A stretch of DNA of 64,000 nt, taken from the NCBI GenBank assembly GCA_002084435.1, contig NBLG01000006.1, forward strand, positions 1 to 64,000, read 5' to 3'. A program made the position numbers and the translations under genes. Positions within the stretch are counted from its first letter, which is position 1. Each line of letters opens with the position of its first letter. Origin of the DNA: Tenericutes bacterium 4572_104 (GTDB taxonomy: Bacteria; Bacillota_I; Bacilli_A; Izemoplasmatales; UBA5603). Of this stretch, positions 25,508-36,166 are shown piece by piece. The notes beneath the pieces were generated by a model that had not been told where the DNA came from, did no database searches, and saw nothing but the letters and a program-made list of their open reading frames with translations.

Positions 25508-26824
25508 TTATTTTCCAGATACAATCATTGAATTAATTTTAACTGGTGGACATGTAATTCCAAAATAGGTCATTTTTGTTTTATTACCTACCATTACAAC
25601 ATCTTTTAACATTGTTAAGAAATTACCAGCAACAGTGATTAAAGCAACTGGTGAAACAATCTTTCCATCAACGATGTGATATCCAGCAGCTTGTAATGAA
25701 AAATCCCCACTTACAGGGTTAGCTCCAGCGTGAGCTCCTTGTACATTTGTAATATATAATCCATCTTTGATTGACTTAACCATATCTTCAAATGAGGTTT
25801 CTCCAGCTTCAACTTTTAAATTAACTGCAGAAATTCCTCCACCAAATCCATTTCCAGTTGAATTTACGCCATCTTTCTTAGCTGTCACAAGATTATGTAA
25901 ATAGGTTTTTAAAACTCCTTTTTCAATTAAATACTTTCTCTTTGTAGCTACTCCTTCGTCATCAAATGATCGACTGCTAGCGCTTTTTTTCATAAATGGA
26001 TCATCTATTACATTAACCAAATCTGACCCTACAGATTGTTCAAGTTTATCTTTCAATAATGATAAACCTTTTTGAACAGCATTAGCAGAAAAAACATTTT
26101 GAAATGCCGAAAACAATGTTGCTAATGATAAACTGCTAAATAGAATTTCATAATTTTTGGATACAACTGAATCAGCCCCCAAAGAATTTAATGCATCATC
26201 TGATATTTCTTTAACAAATTCATCAACATTATAATCATTAAAGTCATTAGTTATTTTAGCATCAAATCCAGTTCTTTGATCTAACCCGTCACTAACTATA
26301 ACTTCACCAACTACATAACTAGAATTAGCTTTATTTTCTAGATTCAATCCTTTTGAATTTCTTAAAATAAATGAATTTGTAATTTCAGTATAACTTGTTT
26401 CTACATGTTTAATTCTTTCATCATATTTATGAAACTTAGTATCTAATGTTTTAAGTAAATCTATTTTTTTACTTACATCTAATTTAGCTAAATCCTCATT
26501 AAATAAACCTTCAACTTTAGTGTATTCTTTATCACCTTCATAGATGATTGCATCATCTTCTGAATCAATAACTTTAGCACTTTCAATAATGGTATCAAGT
26601 ATTTCATCAATTAAATCATTTTCCATAACCTCTGTGCTATAAACACCCATTTTTTTGTTAAAAATCCCTTTAACAATTAGTTTAGAATTATCTGCAATTT
26701 CATATTTATCTACATCACCTTCATATATGGTAATGCTTAAATTAGTAGAGTTTGATAAAGAAATTTGAATGTCTTCTATTCCTTTTGCTTTGGCTTGTTT
26801 AAATAATTTATCAATATCCATCAT
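25508..26824 (-). CDS. tldE: TldE/PmbA subunit of the TldD/E metalloprotease
   Basis: About 438 residues of the non-catalytic partner of TldD. It has the family fold but no HExxxH motif, and includes a GAHAGANPVSGDFSLQAAGY segment near the C-end that matches the family. TldD/E heterodimers digest unfolded peptides and mature peptide antibiotics such as microcin B17. The chosen ATG (26822-26824) follows the tldD stop by one base. A TTG-start extension into tldD is unlikely. It ends the tldD-tldE operon with a strong terminator. Confidence 0.88.
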   Translation of the reverse strand: MMDIDKLFKQAKAKGIEDIQISLSNSTNLSITIYEGDVDKYEIADNSKLIVKGIFNKKMGVYSTEVMENDLIDEILDTIIESAKVIDSEDDAIIYEGDKEYTKVEGLFNEDLAKLDVSKKIDLLKTLDTKFHKYDERIKHVETSYTEITNSFILRNSKGLNLENKANSSYVVGEVIVSDGLDQRTGFDAKITNDFNDYNVDEFVKEISDDALNSLGADSVVSKNYEILFSSLSLATLFSAFQNVFSANAVQKGLSLLKDKLEQSVGSDLVNVIDDPFMKKSASSRSFDDEGVATKRKYLIEKGVLKTYLHNLVTAKKDGVNSTGNGFGGGISAVNLKVEAGETSFEDMVKSIKDGLYITNVQGAHAGANPVSGDFSLQAAGYHIVDGKIVSPVALITVAGNFLTMLKDVVMVGNKTKMTYFGITCPPVKINSMIVSGK

Positions 26825-26825
26825 T

Positions 26826-28220
26826 TTAATTACCGCCCTTTCCGCCAACAGTTATTTCAGTAACTCTTATTGTTGGTTGTCCAACATCTGCTGGAATGGA
26901 ACCTGATATAGACCCACACATACCTCTTGCACTATCTAGGTTATCTGCAATCATATCTATTTTAGTTAATATTTTTCCTCCATTACCAACAAGAGATGCC
27001 CCTCTTACTGGTTCAGCTATTTTACCATTTCTAATCATATATCCTTCCATAACAGAGAAATTAAAATCTCCATTACCTGGATTAACAGATCCTCCACCTA
27101 ATTTTTTAGCGAACAATCCAAATTTTGTAGCTGCGATAATTTCTTCAAATTTTGATTTTCCATTATCAATAAATGTATTACTCATTCTAGATGTAGGAGC
27201 AAATTTATAATTTTGTCTTCTAGATGAACCTGTGGCTTCAGTTTTCATTCTTCTACCGTTAAGTTTATCAATCATATATGATTTTAATATACCATTTTCA
27301 ATAAGAACTCTTCTTTGTTGAGGGTATCCTTCATCATCATAGTTTGCTGAACCCCATCTATTTTCTAAAGTTCCATCATCTATTGCGGTAACAATATCAG
27401 AAGCTATTTTTTGCCCCATTTTACCACTAAACACTGAAGCGTTTTTAGCAACTGAAGTAGCTTCTAATGAATGTCCACAAGCTTCGTGGAATATTACTCC
27501 ACCAAATCCATTATGAATAACTACAGGCATAACTCCGCTTGGGCATTCATCAGCATTTAGCATGGTAACTGCAACTTTCGAAGCTTCTCTAGCATATTCT
27601 TCAATATCTATTTCATCAAATAAATATTCATATCCTTTACCTGACCCTGGTCCTACACTTCCGGTTTGCATAACGCCTTCTTTTGCTGCAACTGAACTGA
27701 TACTAATTCTTTCTCTATATCTTGTTTCAGTAACAAATCTACCTTCTGAATTAGCAATCAAAACTGTTTGTGTTGAATCAATTAAGTAAACTGAAACTTG
27801 TTTGATAGCTTCATCATACTCTGAAGCGGCTTTATATGCTTTTTTCATTAAAGCAACTTTTTCAGTTAGAGAAACATCTTTAGGTTTAATTTTAGCTTTA
27901 TGTCTCTTTCCGACTTCAAGTTCCATTAAAGGTGTTCTTTTTATTATAGTATCAGTTTCAAATGATTTAGATAAATCTTTAGCTAGTTTTAATAAATCTT
28001 CAGGATTTTGGCTGTTAGTATATCCATAAACAGTTTGTAATTTCTTAGCTAAGCGAATACCAACTCCGCGTATTTTACTGCTATTTGCTTTTTCTAATCT
28101 TCCCGAAAGAGATTGAAGCATAGTTGAATCCGTTTCTTCAACAAAAATTTCTGCGAAATCAGCTCCACGAGATAATCCAGCATCAAGTAAATCTTCAATT
28201 AGTTTTTTCTCTAATAACAT
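26826..28220 (-). CDS. tldD: TldD catalytic subunit of the TldD/E metalloprotease
   Basis: 464 residues with the catalytic zinc motif HEACGHSLEA (HExxxH, about residues 243-248) and the conserved GGGSVNPGNGDFNF region that shapes the peptide channel. It forms a dimer with TldE encoded next. AGGAGG-like sequence precedes ATG. No peptide-antibiotic precursor gene is visible nearby, so general peptide turnover is more likely. Confidence 0.93.
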   Translation of the reverse strand: MLLEKKLIEDLLDAGLSRGADFAEIFVEETDSTMLQSLSGRLEKANSSKIRGVGIRLAKKLQTVYGYTNSQNPEDLLKLAKDLSKSFETDTIIKRTPLMELEVGKRHKAKIKPKDVSLTEKVALMKKAYKAASEYDEAIKQVSVYLIDSTQTVLIANSEGRFVTETRYRERISISSVAAKEGVMQTGSVGPGSGKGYEYLFDEIDIEEYAREASKVAVTMLNADECPSGVMPVVIHNGFGGVIFHEACGHSLEATSVAKNASVFSGKMGQKIASDIVTAIDDGTLENRWGSANYDDEGYPQQRRVLIENGILKSYMIDKLNGRRMKTEATGSSRRQNYKFAPTSRMSNTFIDNGKSKFEEIIAATKFGLFAKKLGGGSVNPGNGDFNFSVMEGYMIRNGKIAEPVRGASLVGNGGKILTKIDMIADNLDSARGMCGSISGSIPADVGQPTIRVTEITVGGKGGN

Positions 28221-28295
28221 TTTTTCCTCCTTGTATATTTATATTAAAATAATAACACATTTTCTATAATTTTAATAAAAAGATATCTTCACATA

Positions 28296-29786
28296 TTATA
28301 AATATAATTCTGTATATTTTTCTTTTAGATATTGAATATAATATTTAGGGTTAAATTCTTCCTTCGTTACTTCTAACAAAAGCTCCTTAGGACTCTTACT
28401 AGAACCAAATTGATGTATTTTTTCTTTTAACCATTTATTAATTTTATCTAATTCATTATTGCGAACAATTTTAGGTATGTCTAAATCCTTTTTCATCGCA
28501 TAATAAAATTGTGCAGCATAAGCTGATCCTAAAGCATATGTTGGAAAATATCCAAACATTCCACCGCTCCAATGAACATCTTGTAATACTCCTTCGCTAT
28601 CATTTTTAGGTCTTATCCCAAGATATTCTTCTATTAAATCATTCCATATTGTAGGTAAATCATCAACTGTAATTTCCCCTGACATTAATTTTCTTTCAAT
28701 TTCATAACGCAACATTATATGTAAGGAATATGTTAATTCATCAGCTTCTATACGTATTAATGAGGCTTCTACTTTATTAACTGCTCTATACATATCTTTT
28801 GGTGTAATCCATTTACTTTGTTCTGGAAATATTTCTTTAAATTTATCTAGATTTGCCTCCCAAAACTCCAAACTTCTACCGATGATGTTTTCATAAAATC
28901 TTGATTGAGATTCATGAATTCCCATTGAAGTTCCACCATGTAATAAAGTATCATCAAAATCAGTAGATATCTGTTGTTCATAGGTTGCATGGCCTAATTC
29001 ATGAATTGTCGCAAAAATACTAGAAAAAACATATCTTTCTAAATATCTAGTAGTAAATCTAACGTCTTGAGGAGATGTATTCCAAGTAAATGGATGTACT
29101 GACTTTTTCATTAAACCTCTATCGCGATTAAATTTCATTACATCCACTAAATACTCACAAAATTCTTCTTGTTTTTTAGGATCATAATAATCAATGATAT
29201 AATAATCATATTCATTCATAGAATATTTTAACACTTTTTTTACAAAAGGTACTAATTCTTCCTTTAATTGTTTAAAAAATGCATCGTATTCTTTAGTGGT
29301 CATACCCTCTTCAAAGCTATCTAAAAGTGTATCATATGGATCATTATTAGGGTTATAATATAAAGCAAATTTTTTATTAAAATCGATAATCTGTTTTAAA
29401 TTATCTTTAAAAGAATCATAATCATTATTTTTTTTAGCATCTTCCCAAACTAATTGAGACATTTGAATTAATTTTGTATATTCGACATATTCTTCTTCAG
29501 GAACATTAATAATTTTATCCAATTCTTTTTTTGCTTTTTTTATTTCTCTTTGCATTAAATTATCTAGTGTATCTAATTTACTATATAATTCATTAACTAC
29601 ATCTTGATATTCTTTTTCTGTTTGTAATTTAAATAATTCTTTAGATAAAACTCCCATAATCTCCGCTCTTCTTGCATGAGATTCTCTTGGAGCTTCTGTA
29701 CTTGAATCCCATCCTAATAAATTAAATACATATTCATACGCTTGTATTTTTTTAATCATCTTTCTAAATTTATTATTTAAGTCCAC
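28296..29786 (-). CDS. M32 family carboxypeptidase (Taq type)
   Basis: A cytoplasmic zinc metallocarboxypeptidase of 496 residues. HELGHATYEQ (HExxH, about residue 262) and the downstream HESQSRFYEN with the third ligand Glu are both present, as is the C-terminal YALGSAYAAQFY. Length is typical. It removes C-terminal residues from peptides. Together with tldD/E nearby it suggests active peptide recycling. It is transcribed alone. Confidence 0.93.
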   Translation of the reverse strand: MDLNNKFRKMIKKIQAYEYVFNLLGWDSSTEAPRESHARRAEIMGVLSKELFKLQTEKEYQDVVNELYSKLDTLDNLMQREIKKAKKELDKIINVPEEEYVEYTKLIQMSQLVWEDAKKNNDYDSFKDNLKQIIDFNKKFALYYNPNNDPYDTLLDSFEEGMTTKEYDAFFKQLKEELVPFVKKVLKYSMNEYDYYIIDYYDPKKQEEFCEYLVDVMKFNRDRGLMKKSVHPFTWNTSPQDVRFTTRYLERYVFSSIFATIHELGHATYEQQISTDFDDTLLHGGTSMGIHESQSRFYENIIGRSLEFWEANLDKFKEIFPEQSKWITPKDMYRAVNKVEASLIRIEADELTYSLHIMLRYEIERKLMSGEITVDDLPTIWNDLIEEYLGIRPKNDSEGVLQDVHWSGGMFGYFPTYALGSAYAAQFYYAMKKDLDIPKIVRNNELDKINKWLKEKIHQFGSSKSPKELLLEVTKEEFNPKYYIQYLKEKYTELYL

Positions 29787-29876
29787 TTTATATCACCTTA
29801 CCTTAAGCTTTATTATACTACATTATTGGTATTTATCTAAGTTTTTACTTTTATTTTTGATATATTAATATCAAAA

Positions 29877-29909
29877 TAAAAAAGTTTCTTTTATCTTTTA
29901 AGAAACCTT
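29877..29909 (-). terminator. Terminator after pyrG
   Basis: A stem GTTTCTT / AAGAAAC with a seven-T run on the minus strand. Confidence 0.7.
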
Positions 29910-29918
29910 TTTATCATA

Positions 29919-31620
<1,702 letters not shown>

Positions 31621-31632
31621 TCATTAAAACTA

Positions 31633-32229
31633 TCAATCTTCATACATTTCTTCGTAATCGTCCATATATTCGTTATACTCTTCGTCGTTAAATTCTTCTT
31701 CTTCCTCGTCTTCATCAAAATCTTCTACTTCTTCTTCTAATTCTTCTTCAAAGAGTAAGTCTTTTTCATCTTCTATATAATCTTCTTCTTTATCATCAAA
31801 ATCATCATATTTAGAATCATCGTCTATGATATCTTCTTCATCAAAGTCATCTTCATATTGGCTTTCTTCTTCATCTTCCTCTTCATCAAAATTAGGAATA
31901 GAATATTCATCAACCTCTTTTCCTCCATCATAAAGACTTAATTCTTCTTCATAATCAGGATATTCATCATAGTAAGCCCCATCTTTATCCCATAATTCTA
32001 TTATTTGTCTGCCTTTTATATCCCATTCATCATCTCCAACATATATAAATTTACCGGAAGTGATGAAATCTGTATATATCTGTGAAATATTTTCTAATTT
32101 TTCTTCTTCGCTTATTTCTTTTTCTGCACAGATTTTATCATAAAGTTCGATAAAAGATAATGCTTTTCCTTCTTCGTCAAGAATTTGATAAGCAAGTTCC
32201 ATAATAGACATATTTTTTCTTTTTGTCAT
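31633..32229 (-). CDS. rpoE: RNA polymerase delta subunit
   Basis: Delta factor of Gram-positive RNA polymerase, which raises promoter selectivity and recycling. About 198 residues: an N-terminal HARE-HTH domain (MSIMELAYQILDEEGKAL, GRQIIELW near residue 83), then a disordered tail of more than 100 residues that is almost all Asp and Glu. ATG at 32227-32229 is preceded by GGATGG. It sits directly upstream of pyrG as in Bacillus. Confidence 0.94.
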   Translation of the reverse strand: MTKRKNMSIMELAYQILDEEGKALSFIELYDKICAEKEISEEEKLENISQIYTDFITSGKFIYVGDDEWDIKGRQIIELWDKDGAYYDEYPDYEEELSLYDGGKEVDEYSIPNFDEEEDEEESQYEDDFDEEDIIDDDSKYDDFDDKEEDYIEDEKDLLFEEELEEEVEDFDEDEEEEEFNDEEYNEYMDDYEEMYED

Positions 32230-32298
32230 TATTACCATCCATTCTATAAATTCATATCTTTTTTGAAAATCTATAAATGTCTCTTTTTTGCTTTACAT

Positions 32299-32327
32299 AT
32301 TATATATTAAAGTTATAAATAATACAA
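32299..32327 (-). promoter_or_regulatory. rpoE promoter
   Basis: Minus strand TTGTAT (32322-32327), 17-bp spacer, TATAAT (32299-32304), about 70 bases before the rpoE ATG. Confidence 0.7.
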
Positions 32328-32355
32328 GTATCTTTTTCTAAAACTATTTTAATTA

Positions 32356-34032
32356 TTAATAGTATTGATCATCATGTGTGAAATCATCTGTTAAAACATT
32401 AATAACCATATTATTACAATGATCTCCAATACGCTCTAAATTAGATAAAATATCTACATAGAATCCTGCTTCAGTTTCTGTATTTTCTTTATCGTTAATG
32501 CGATTGATATGGTTTTTTCTATATCTCTTAACTAGCCTATCAAGTTTGTCTTCTCTTTCATTAACTTCTAAAGCTAGTTTTTTGTCCATTGTAATATAAG
32601 ATGTTATAGATTGATCTAATGTTTGACGAACTATGTCAAATAATTTTTCTAATTCTTTCTTAGCTTCATCATGTAAAATCATTTTTTTCTCATGTCTCAT
32701 TTCAAAGAACTCAGCTAAATTATTTAAATGGTCCCCAATTCTTTCAAGATCAGTAATTGTGTCAATGTCCTTAGCTACAAGTTGAATTTGTCTATCAATT
32801 AAGTCTTGAGCTCCGATTTTTACAAGATAATTGTGAATCTTATCATCCATAGAATCAAGTAATTCTTCACATGCCATAGCCATTTCAAAATCTTTATTAT
32901 CTTTTTCAAACGCATAATTATATACAAATTCTAACATTCCTTTAGATACATTACCCATATTCAAAATAGCGTTTTTAACATTTTCTAATGCTAAATCAGG
33001 TGATTCTTTAACCAAAGTTTCATTTAATATGATTTCATCAGATAATATTTCTTCTTTACTAGGAATAATTTTAGTAACTAACCAAACCAATTGTTTAATA
33101 AAGAAATATAGTATGAACACATTAATTAAATTAAACCCTATATGAGATAATGAAATTGTAAATTTATTAGTTTCGTATGCATGAATGCCTATAATTTGAG
33201 CCAACCACGTTATTAGATTTGTATATGGTTTAATCAAAATAAAGAAAACAACAGTACCAATAGTATTAAACATAACATGAATTAAAGCTGTTCTTCTAGC
33301 TTGAGATGATCCACCAATAGAAGCCATTACAGATGTAACAGTAGTACCAATGTTATCACCTAAAACAATTGCAATAGCTCCAATTAAAGGTACTCCTCCA
33401 TTTGCATATAGTTGTTGTAAAATACCAATTGTAGCTGATGAAGACTGAATAATAGATGTAGTAGCCGCTCCTGTTAGCACTCCTAATATAGGATATTTAG
33501 CAACACTTTGTAATAAATCATGATATCCAGGTAAAGTACTAAGTTGTTTTAAAGCGCCTCCCATAGTTTCCAATCCAAAAAATAACATACCAAATCCAAG
33601 TAATGCTCGTCCATAATTTTTAACTTTCTTATTTTGAATAAAGAAAATTAAAAATGATCCTGTAAACATAATAGGCATTGCATAAGACCCAATATCTAAC
33701 GAAATTAAAACTGAAGTGAATGTAGTTCCTATATTCGCTCCAAATATAACTCCCACAGCTTGAGTAAGAGTCATTAGCCCTGCTCTAACAAGCCCAACTA
33801 CTAAAGCGCTAGTTGCAGATGATGATTGAATAATAGCTGTAATAAAAATCCCAACAAATATTCCTTTTAATGGAGTGTTTGTTGTTTTTTCTAAAATTAA
33901 TTTAAGTTTAGCTCCGGCAATTTTCTTCAAAGCTTCACTCATCATATTGATACCGTATAAGAAAATTCCTAATCCTCCAAGAATTAAAAATATAGTTTCT
34001 TTCCAATCAATTTCTAAAAATAAATACGGCAT
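32356..34032 (-). CDS. Na+/phosphate symporter (NptA/PhoU-domain type)
   Basis: 558 residues. The N-terminal 300 form the inverted-repeat transporter, each half with the QSSSAT signature (about residues 66 and 197), which is diagnostic of the Na/Pi-cotransporter family. The C-terminal 220 residues are a cytoplasmic helical PhoU-like domain with repeated LERIGDH motifs. It probably imports or exports phosphate with sodium. It is a single gene without the pst operon nearby. Phosphate released by nucleotidases would be one source, by inference. Confidence 0.9.
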   Translation of the reverse strand: MPYLFLEIDWKETIFLILGGLGIFLYGINMMSEALKKIAGAKLKLILEKTTNTPLKGIFVGIFITAIIQSSSATSALVVGLVRAGLMTLTQAVGVIFGANIGTTFTSVLISLDIGSYAMPIMFTGSFLIFFIQNKKVKNYGRALLGFGMLFFGLETMGGALKQLSTLPGYHDLLQSVAKYPILGVLTGAATTSIIQSSSATIGILQQLYANGGVPLIGAIAIVLGDNIGTTVTSVMASIGGSSQARRTALIHVMFNTIGTVVFFILIKPYTNLITWLAQIIGIHAYETNKFTISLSHIGFNLINVFILYFFIKQLVWLVTKIIPSKEEILSDEIILNETLVKESPDLALENVKNAILNMGNVSKGMLEFVYNYAFEKDNKDFEMAMACEELLDSMDDKIHNYLVKIGAQDLIDRQIQLVAKDIDTITDLERIGDHLNNLAEFFEMRHEKKMILHDEAKKELEKLFDIVRQTLDQSITSYITMDKKLALEVNEREDKLDRLVKRYRKNHINRINDKENTETEAGFYVDILSNLERIGDHCNNMVINVLTDDFTHDDQYY

Positions 34033-34089
34033 ACCATTCTCCTTGATAAAAATGACTTACAAAACCGCTATTATTATATCAAATCATTT

Positions 34090-34122
34090 AAAAAAAACAA
34101 GCACGAAAACTATTTCATGCTT
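34090..34122 (-). terminator. Terminator after nrnA (downstream copy)
   Basis: A stem AAGCATGAAA / TTTTCGTGCTT followed by GTTTTTTTT on the minus strand, overlapping the last codons. Confidence 0.65.
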
Positions 34123-35060
34123 CTTTTATATTCTCTAACAAGTTCATTAGCATCTTCTAATAGTCTATCTACTGTTTCCCAATCGCCCAAATTAGCACCA
34201 CAGGCAAGTTTGTGGCCTCCACCATTATATTTATTAGCTAGCTTATCAATAGCCGGTTTACGACTGCGCAATCTTCCTCTTACAACATTGTTTTCATATT
34301 CTGCAAACAACATCCACACTGGACAATCTTCTAATGTCGAAAGTTCATTTACTAATGAAGTTGCTTCTTCTAAAGTAGTTCCAAATTTCTTTATGATTTC
34401 TGGTTTCATTTTAATATATGCCACTCCATCAGGTGTTTTTTCAAAGTTTTGCAATACATAACCTTGTAGTTTCATTAATCTTTCTGATTTAATATCAAGT
34501 TTTCCTAGAATTTCTGTGAAATCAAGTCCATATTCTAGTAAAAAAGCTACAGCTCTAAAAGTATCAGCTGATACAGAACGGTATTTAAATCTTCCGGTAT
34601 CTGTAACAATTCCTGTATATAACGCTTTGGCTGCGTTCATATTAAATTTCAATTCGTCTTTAAATTTTAAGTAAAATTCTAATATGATTTGTGAAGCTGC
34701 TGGTCTTGTTGTATCTACATATTGATAATTTCCAAAATCTTCAACTGGAATATGATGATCAATTTTAATAACATAATCAGCTAATTTAAATCTTTGGTCC
34801 GATACTCTTTCTCCGCTTGCTGTATCAACTACAATAGATAAAGCCCCTTTAAAATATTCATCAGGAATTTCATCAACATTTCCAATAAACTTAACATAAC
34901 TAGCTGTTTCTCCAACAACATATACTTCTTTATTAGGATAAGTTTCTTTAATAATTTCTTTTAATCCAAAACCAGATCCATAACAATCTCCATCTGGTCT
35001 TATATGCATATGTATTATTATTCTATTATATTCTTTTATTTTTTGTAAAATATGTTTCAT
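34110..35060 (-). CDS. nrnA: DHH phosphoesterase NrnA (nanoRNase/pAp phosphatase), copy 1
   Basis: 316 residues. DHH-domain motifs HIRPDGDCYGS (about residues 17-27), VVDTA, IDHH and VTDTGRFKY are followed by the DHHA1 domain with GGGHKLACG. NrnA degrades 2-5-mer RNAs (and pGpG) and dephosphorylates pAp. All metal ligands are present. Its ATG overlaps the stop of the paralogue upstream, so they are co-translated. Confidence 0.9.
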   Translation of the reverse strand: MKHILQKIKEYNRIIIHMHIRPDGDCYGSGFGLKEIIKETYPNKEVYVVGETASYVKFIGNVDEIPDEYFKGALSIVVDTASGERVSDQRFKLADYVIKIDHHIPVEDFGNYQYVDTTRPAASQIILEFYLKFKDELKFNMNAAKALYTGIVTDTGRFKYRSVSADTFRAVAFLLEYGLDFTEILGKLDIKSERLMKLQGYVLQNFEKTPDGVAYIKMKPEIIKKFGTTLEEATSLVNELSTLEDCPVWMLFAEYENNVVRGRLRSRKPAIDKLANKYNGGGHKLACGANLGDWETVDRLLEDANELVREYKRSMK

Positions 35061-36019
35061 TATTTCTTCTCCTCTAACAAATTATCTAAATCACTAATTA
35101 CTAGATCTACTTCATTCCAATTATTTAAAGTACATCCACATGCATGTAGATGTCCTCCACCACCAAATTTTATAGCTACATTAATTACCGCTATATCTCT
35201 AGATCTTATTTCACAATATATTTTGTGATTTTCAGTATCTTCTGTAAAATTAACCCAAATTGGCACTTCTCTCATCCCAGACATTTGATTAACTAATCCT
35301 CGACTTACATAATTAGTCGTCAAATTATTTTCAAGAATAAAATCTATATCATTCTTACTATAAGCAACGTTATTTTTACTGTATTTAATTCTTTGAAAAA
35401 ATATATTTTTTATTTCTTTATTTCTTCTAGATTCTAAATAAATAGAATTATGTATTTCTTGAATATTTAATCCCTTACTTAATAATTTAGAAGCGATCAA
35501 TAGTGTTTTTTCTGTAGTATTGCTATATTTAAATCTTCCAGTATCACCAATAATTCCTAAATATAATGCTCTAGCAGAATCATAATTAATAGGAATATTC
35601 CAATACATTAATAAATCCGCAATTATTTCCGCAGCTGATGAAGCGTTTTTTATTTGATAAGCAAGATCATTTTTAATATCAGGATTATTTTGATGATGAT
35701 CAATAAAAATTAATTTATCGTAATATTTATAAACATTTTCATCAAGCATTTGTTTTGAAACAGTATCTAGTATTAATAATAAAGACTTTTTGGCTATATC
35801 AATATTTACTTCATCGAATTCTCCAAATTGATTTAATGAATTAGTGTCTCCGATAACATATATTTTTTTATTTTTAAAATAATCCTTTAAAGCATAATAT
35901 AATCCAAATTGTGATCCATATGCATCTAAATCAGGATTTTTATGCCTTGCGATTATAATTGATTCATATTCATTTATATATGAAAATACTTTATTTTTAA
36001 TTTCATTCATTTGTATCAC
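35060..36019 (-). CDS. DHH phosphoesterase NrnA-like, copy 2
   Basis: 319 residues with the same layout as the next gene: RHKNPDLDAYGS, LILDTVS, IDHH, IGDTGRFKY, and C-terminal GGGGHLHACG. The catalytic residues are kept, but the two proteins differ strongly (for example PDLDAYGS against PDGDCYGS), so this is an old duplication. One may specialise in nanoRNA or cyclic dinucleotide products and the other in pAp. That split is inference. Confidence 0.87.
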   Translation of the reverse strand: MIQMNEIKNKVFSYINEYESIIIARHKNPDLDAYGSQFGLYYALKDYFKNKKIYVIGDTNSLNQFGEFDEVNIDIAKKSLLLILDTVSKQMLDENVYKYYDKLIFIDHHQNNPDIKNDLAYQIKNASSAAEIIADLLMYWNIPINYDSARALYLGIIGDTGRFKYSNTTEKTLLIASKLLSKGLNIQEIHNSIYLESRRNKEIKNIFFQRIKYSKNNVAYSKNDIDFILENNLTTNYVSRGLVNQMSGMREVPIWVNFTEDTENHKIYCEIRSRDIAVINVAIKFGGGGHLHACGCTLNNWNEVDLVISDLDNLLEEKK

Positions 36020-36104
36020 CTTTCTAATAGCCTTATATTATAACATATTCATTATTATTTATACATAATAAAACTTCAAAATTCTATATAAATCTATTCT
36101 AATA

Positions 36105-36136
36105 GAAAAAAGGCTCAACACTTGGTTGAACCTTTT
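36105..36136 (-). terminator. Terminator of the surface-protein operon
   Basis: A 12-bp stem (AAAAGGTTCAAC / GTTGAGCCTTTT with one G.T pair) and a T-run, 30 bases after the giant lipoprotein stop. Confidence 0.85.
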
Positions 36137-36166
36137 GTAAATTTTATCAAATTGTTTAGTAAAAAA

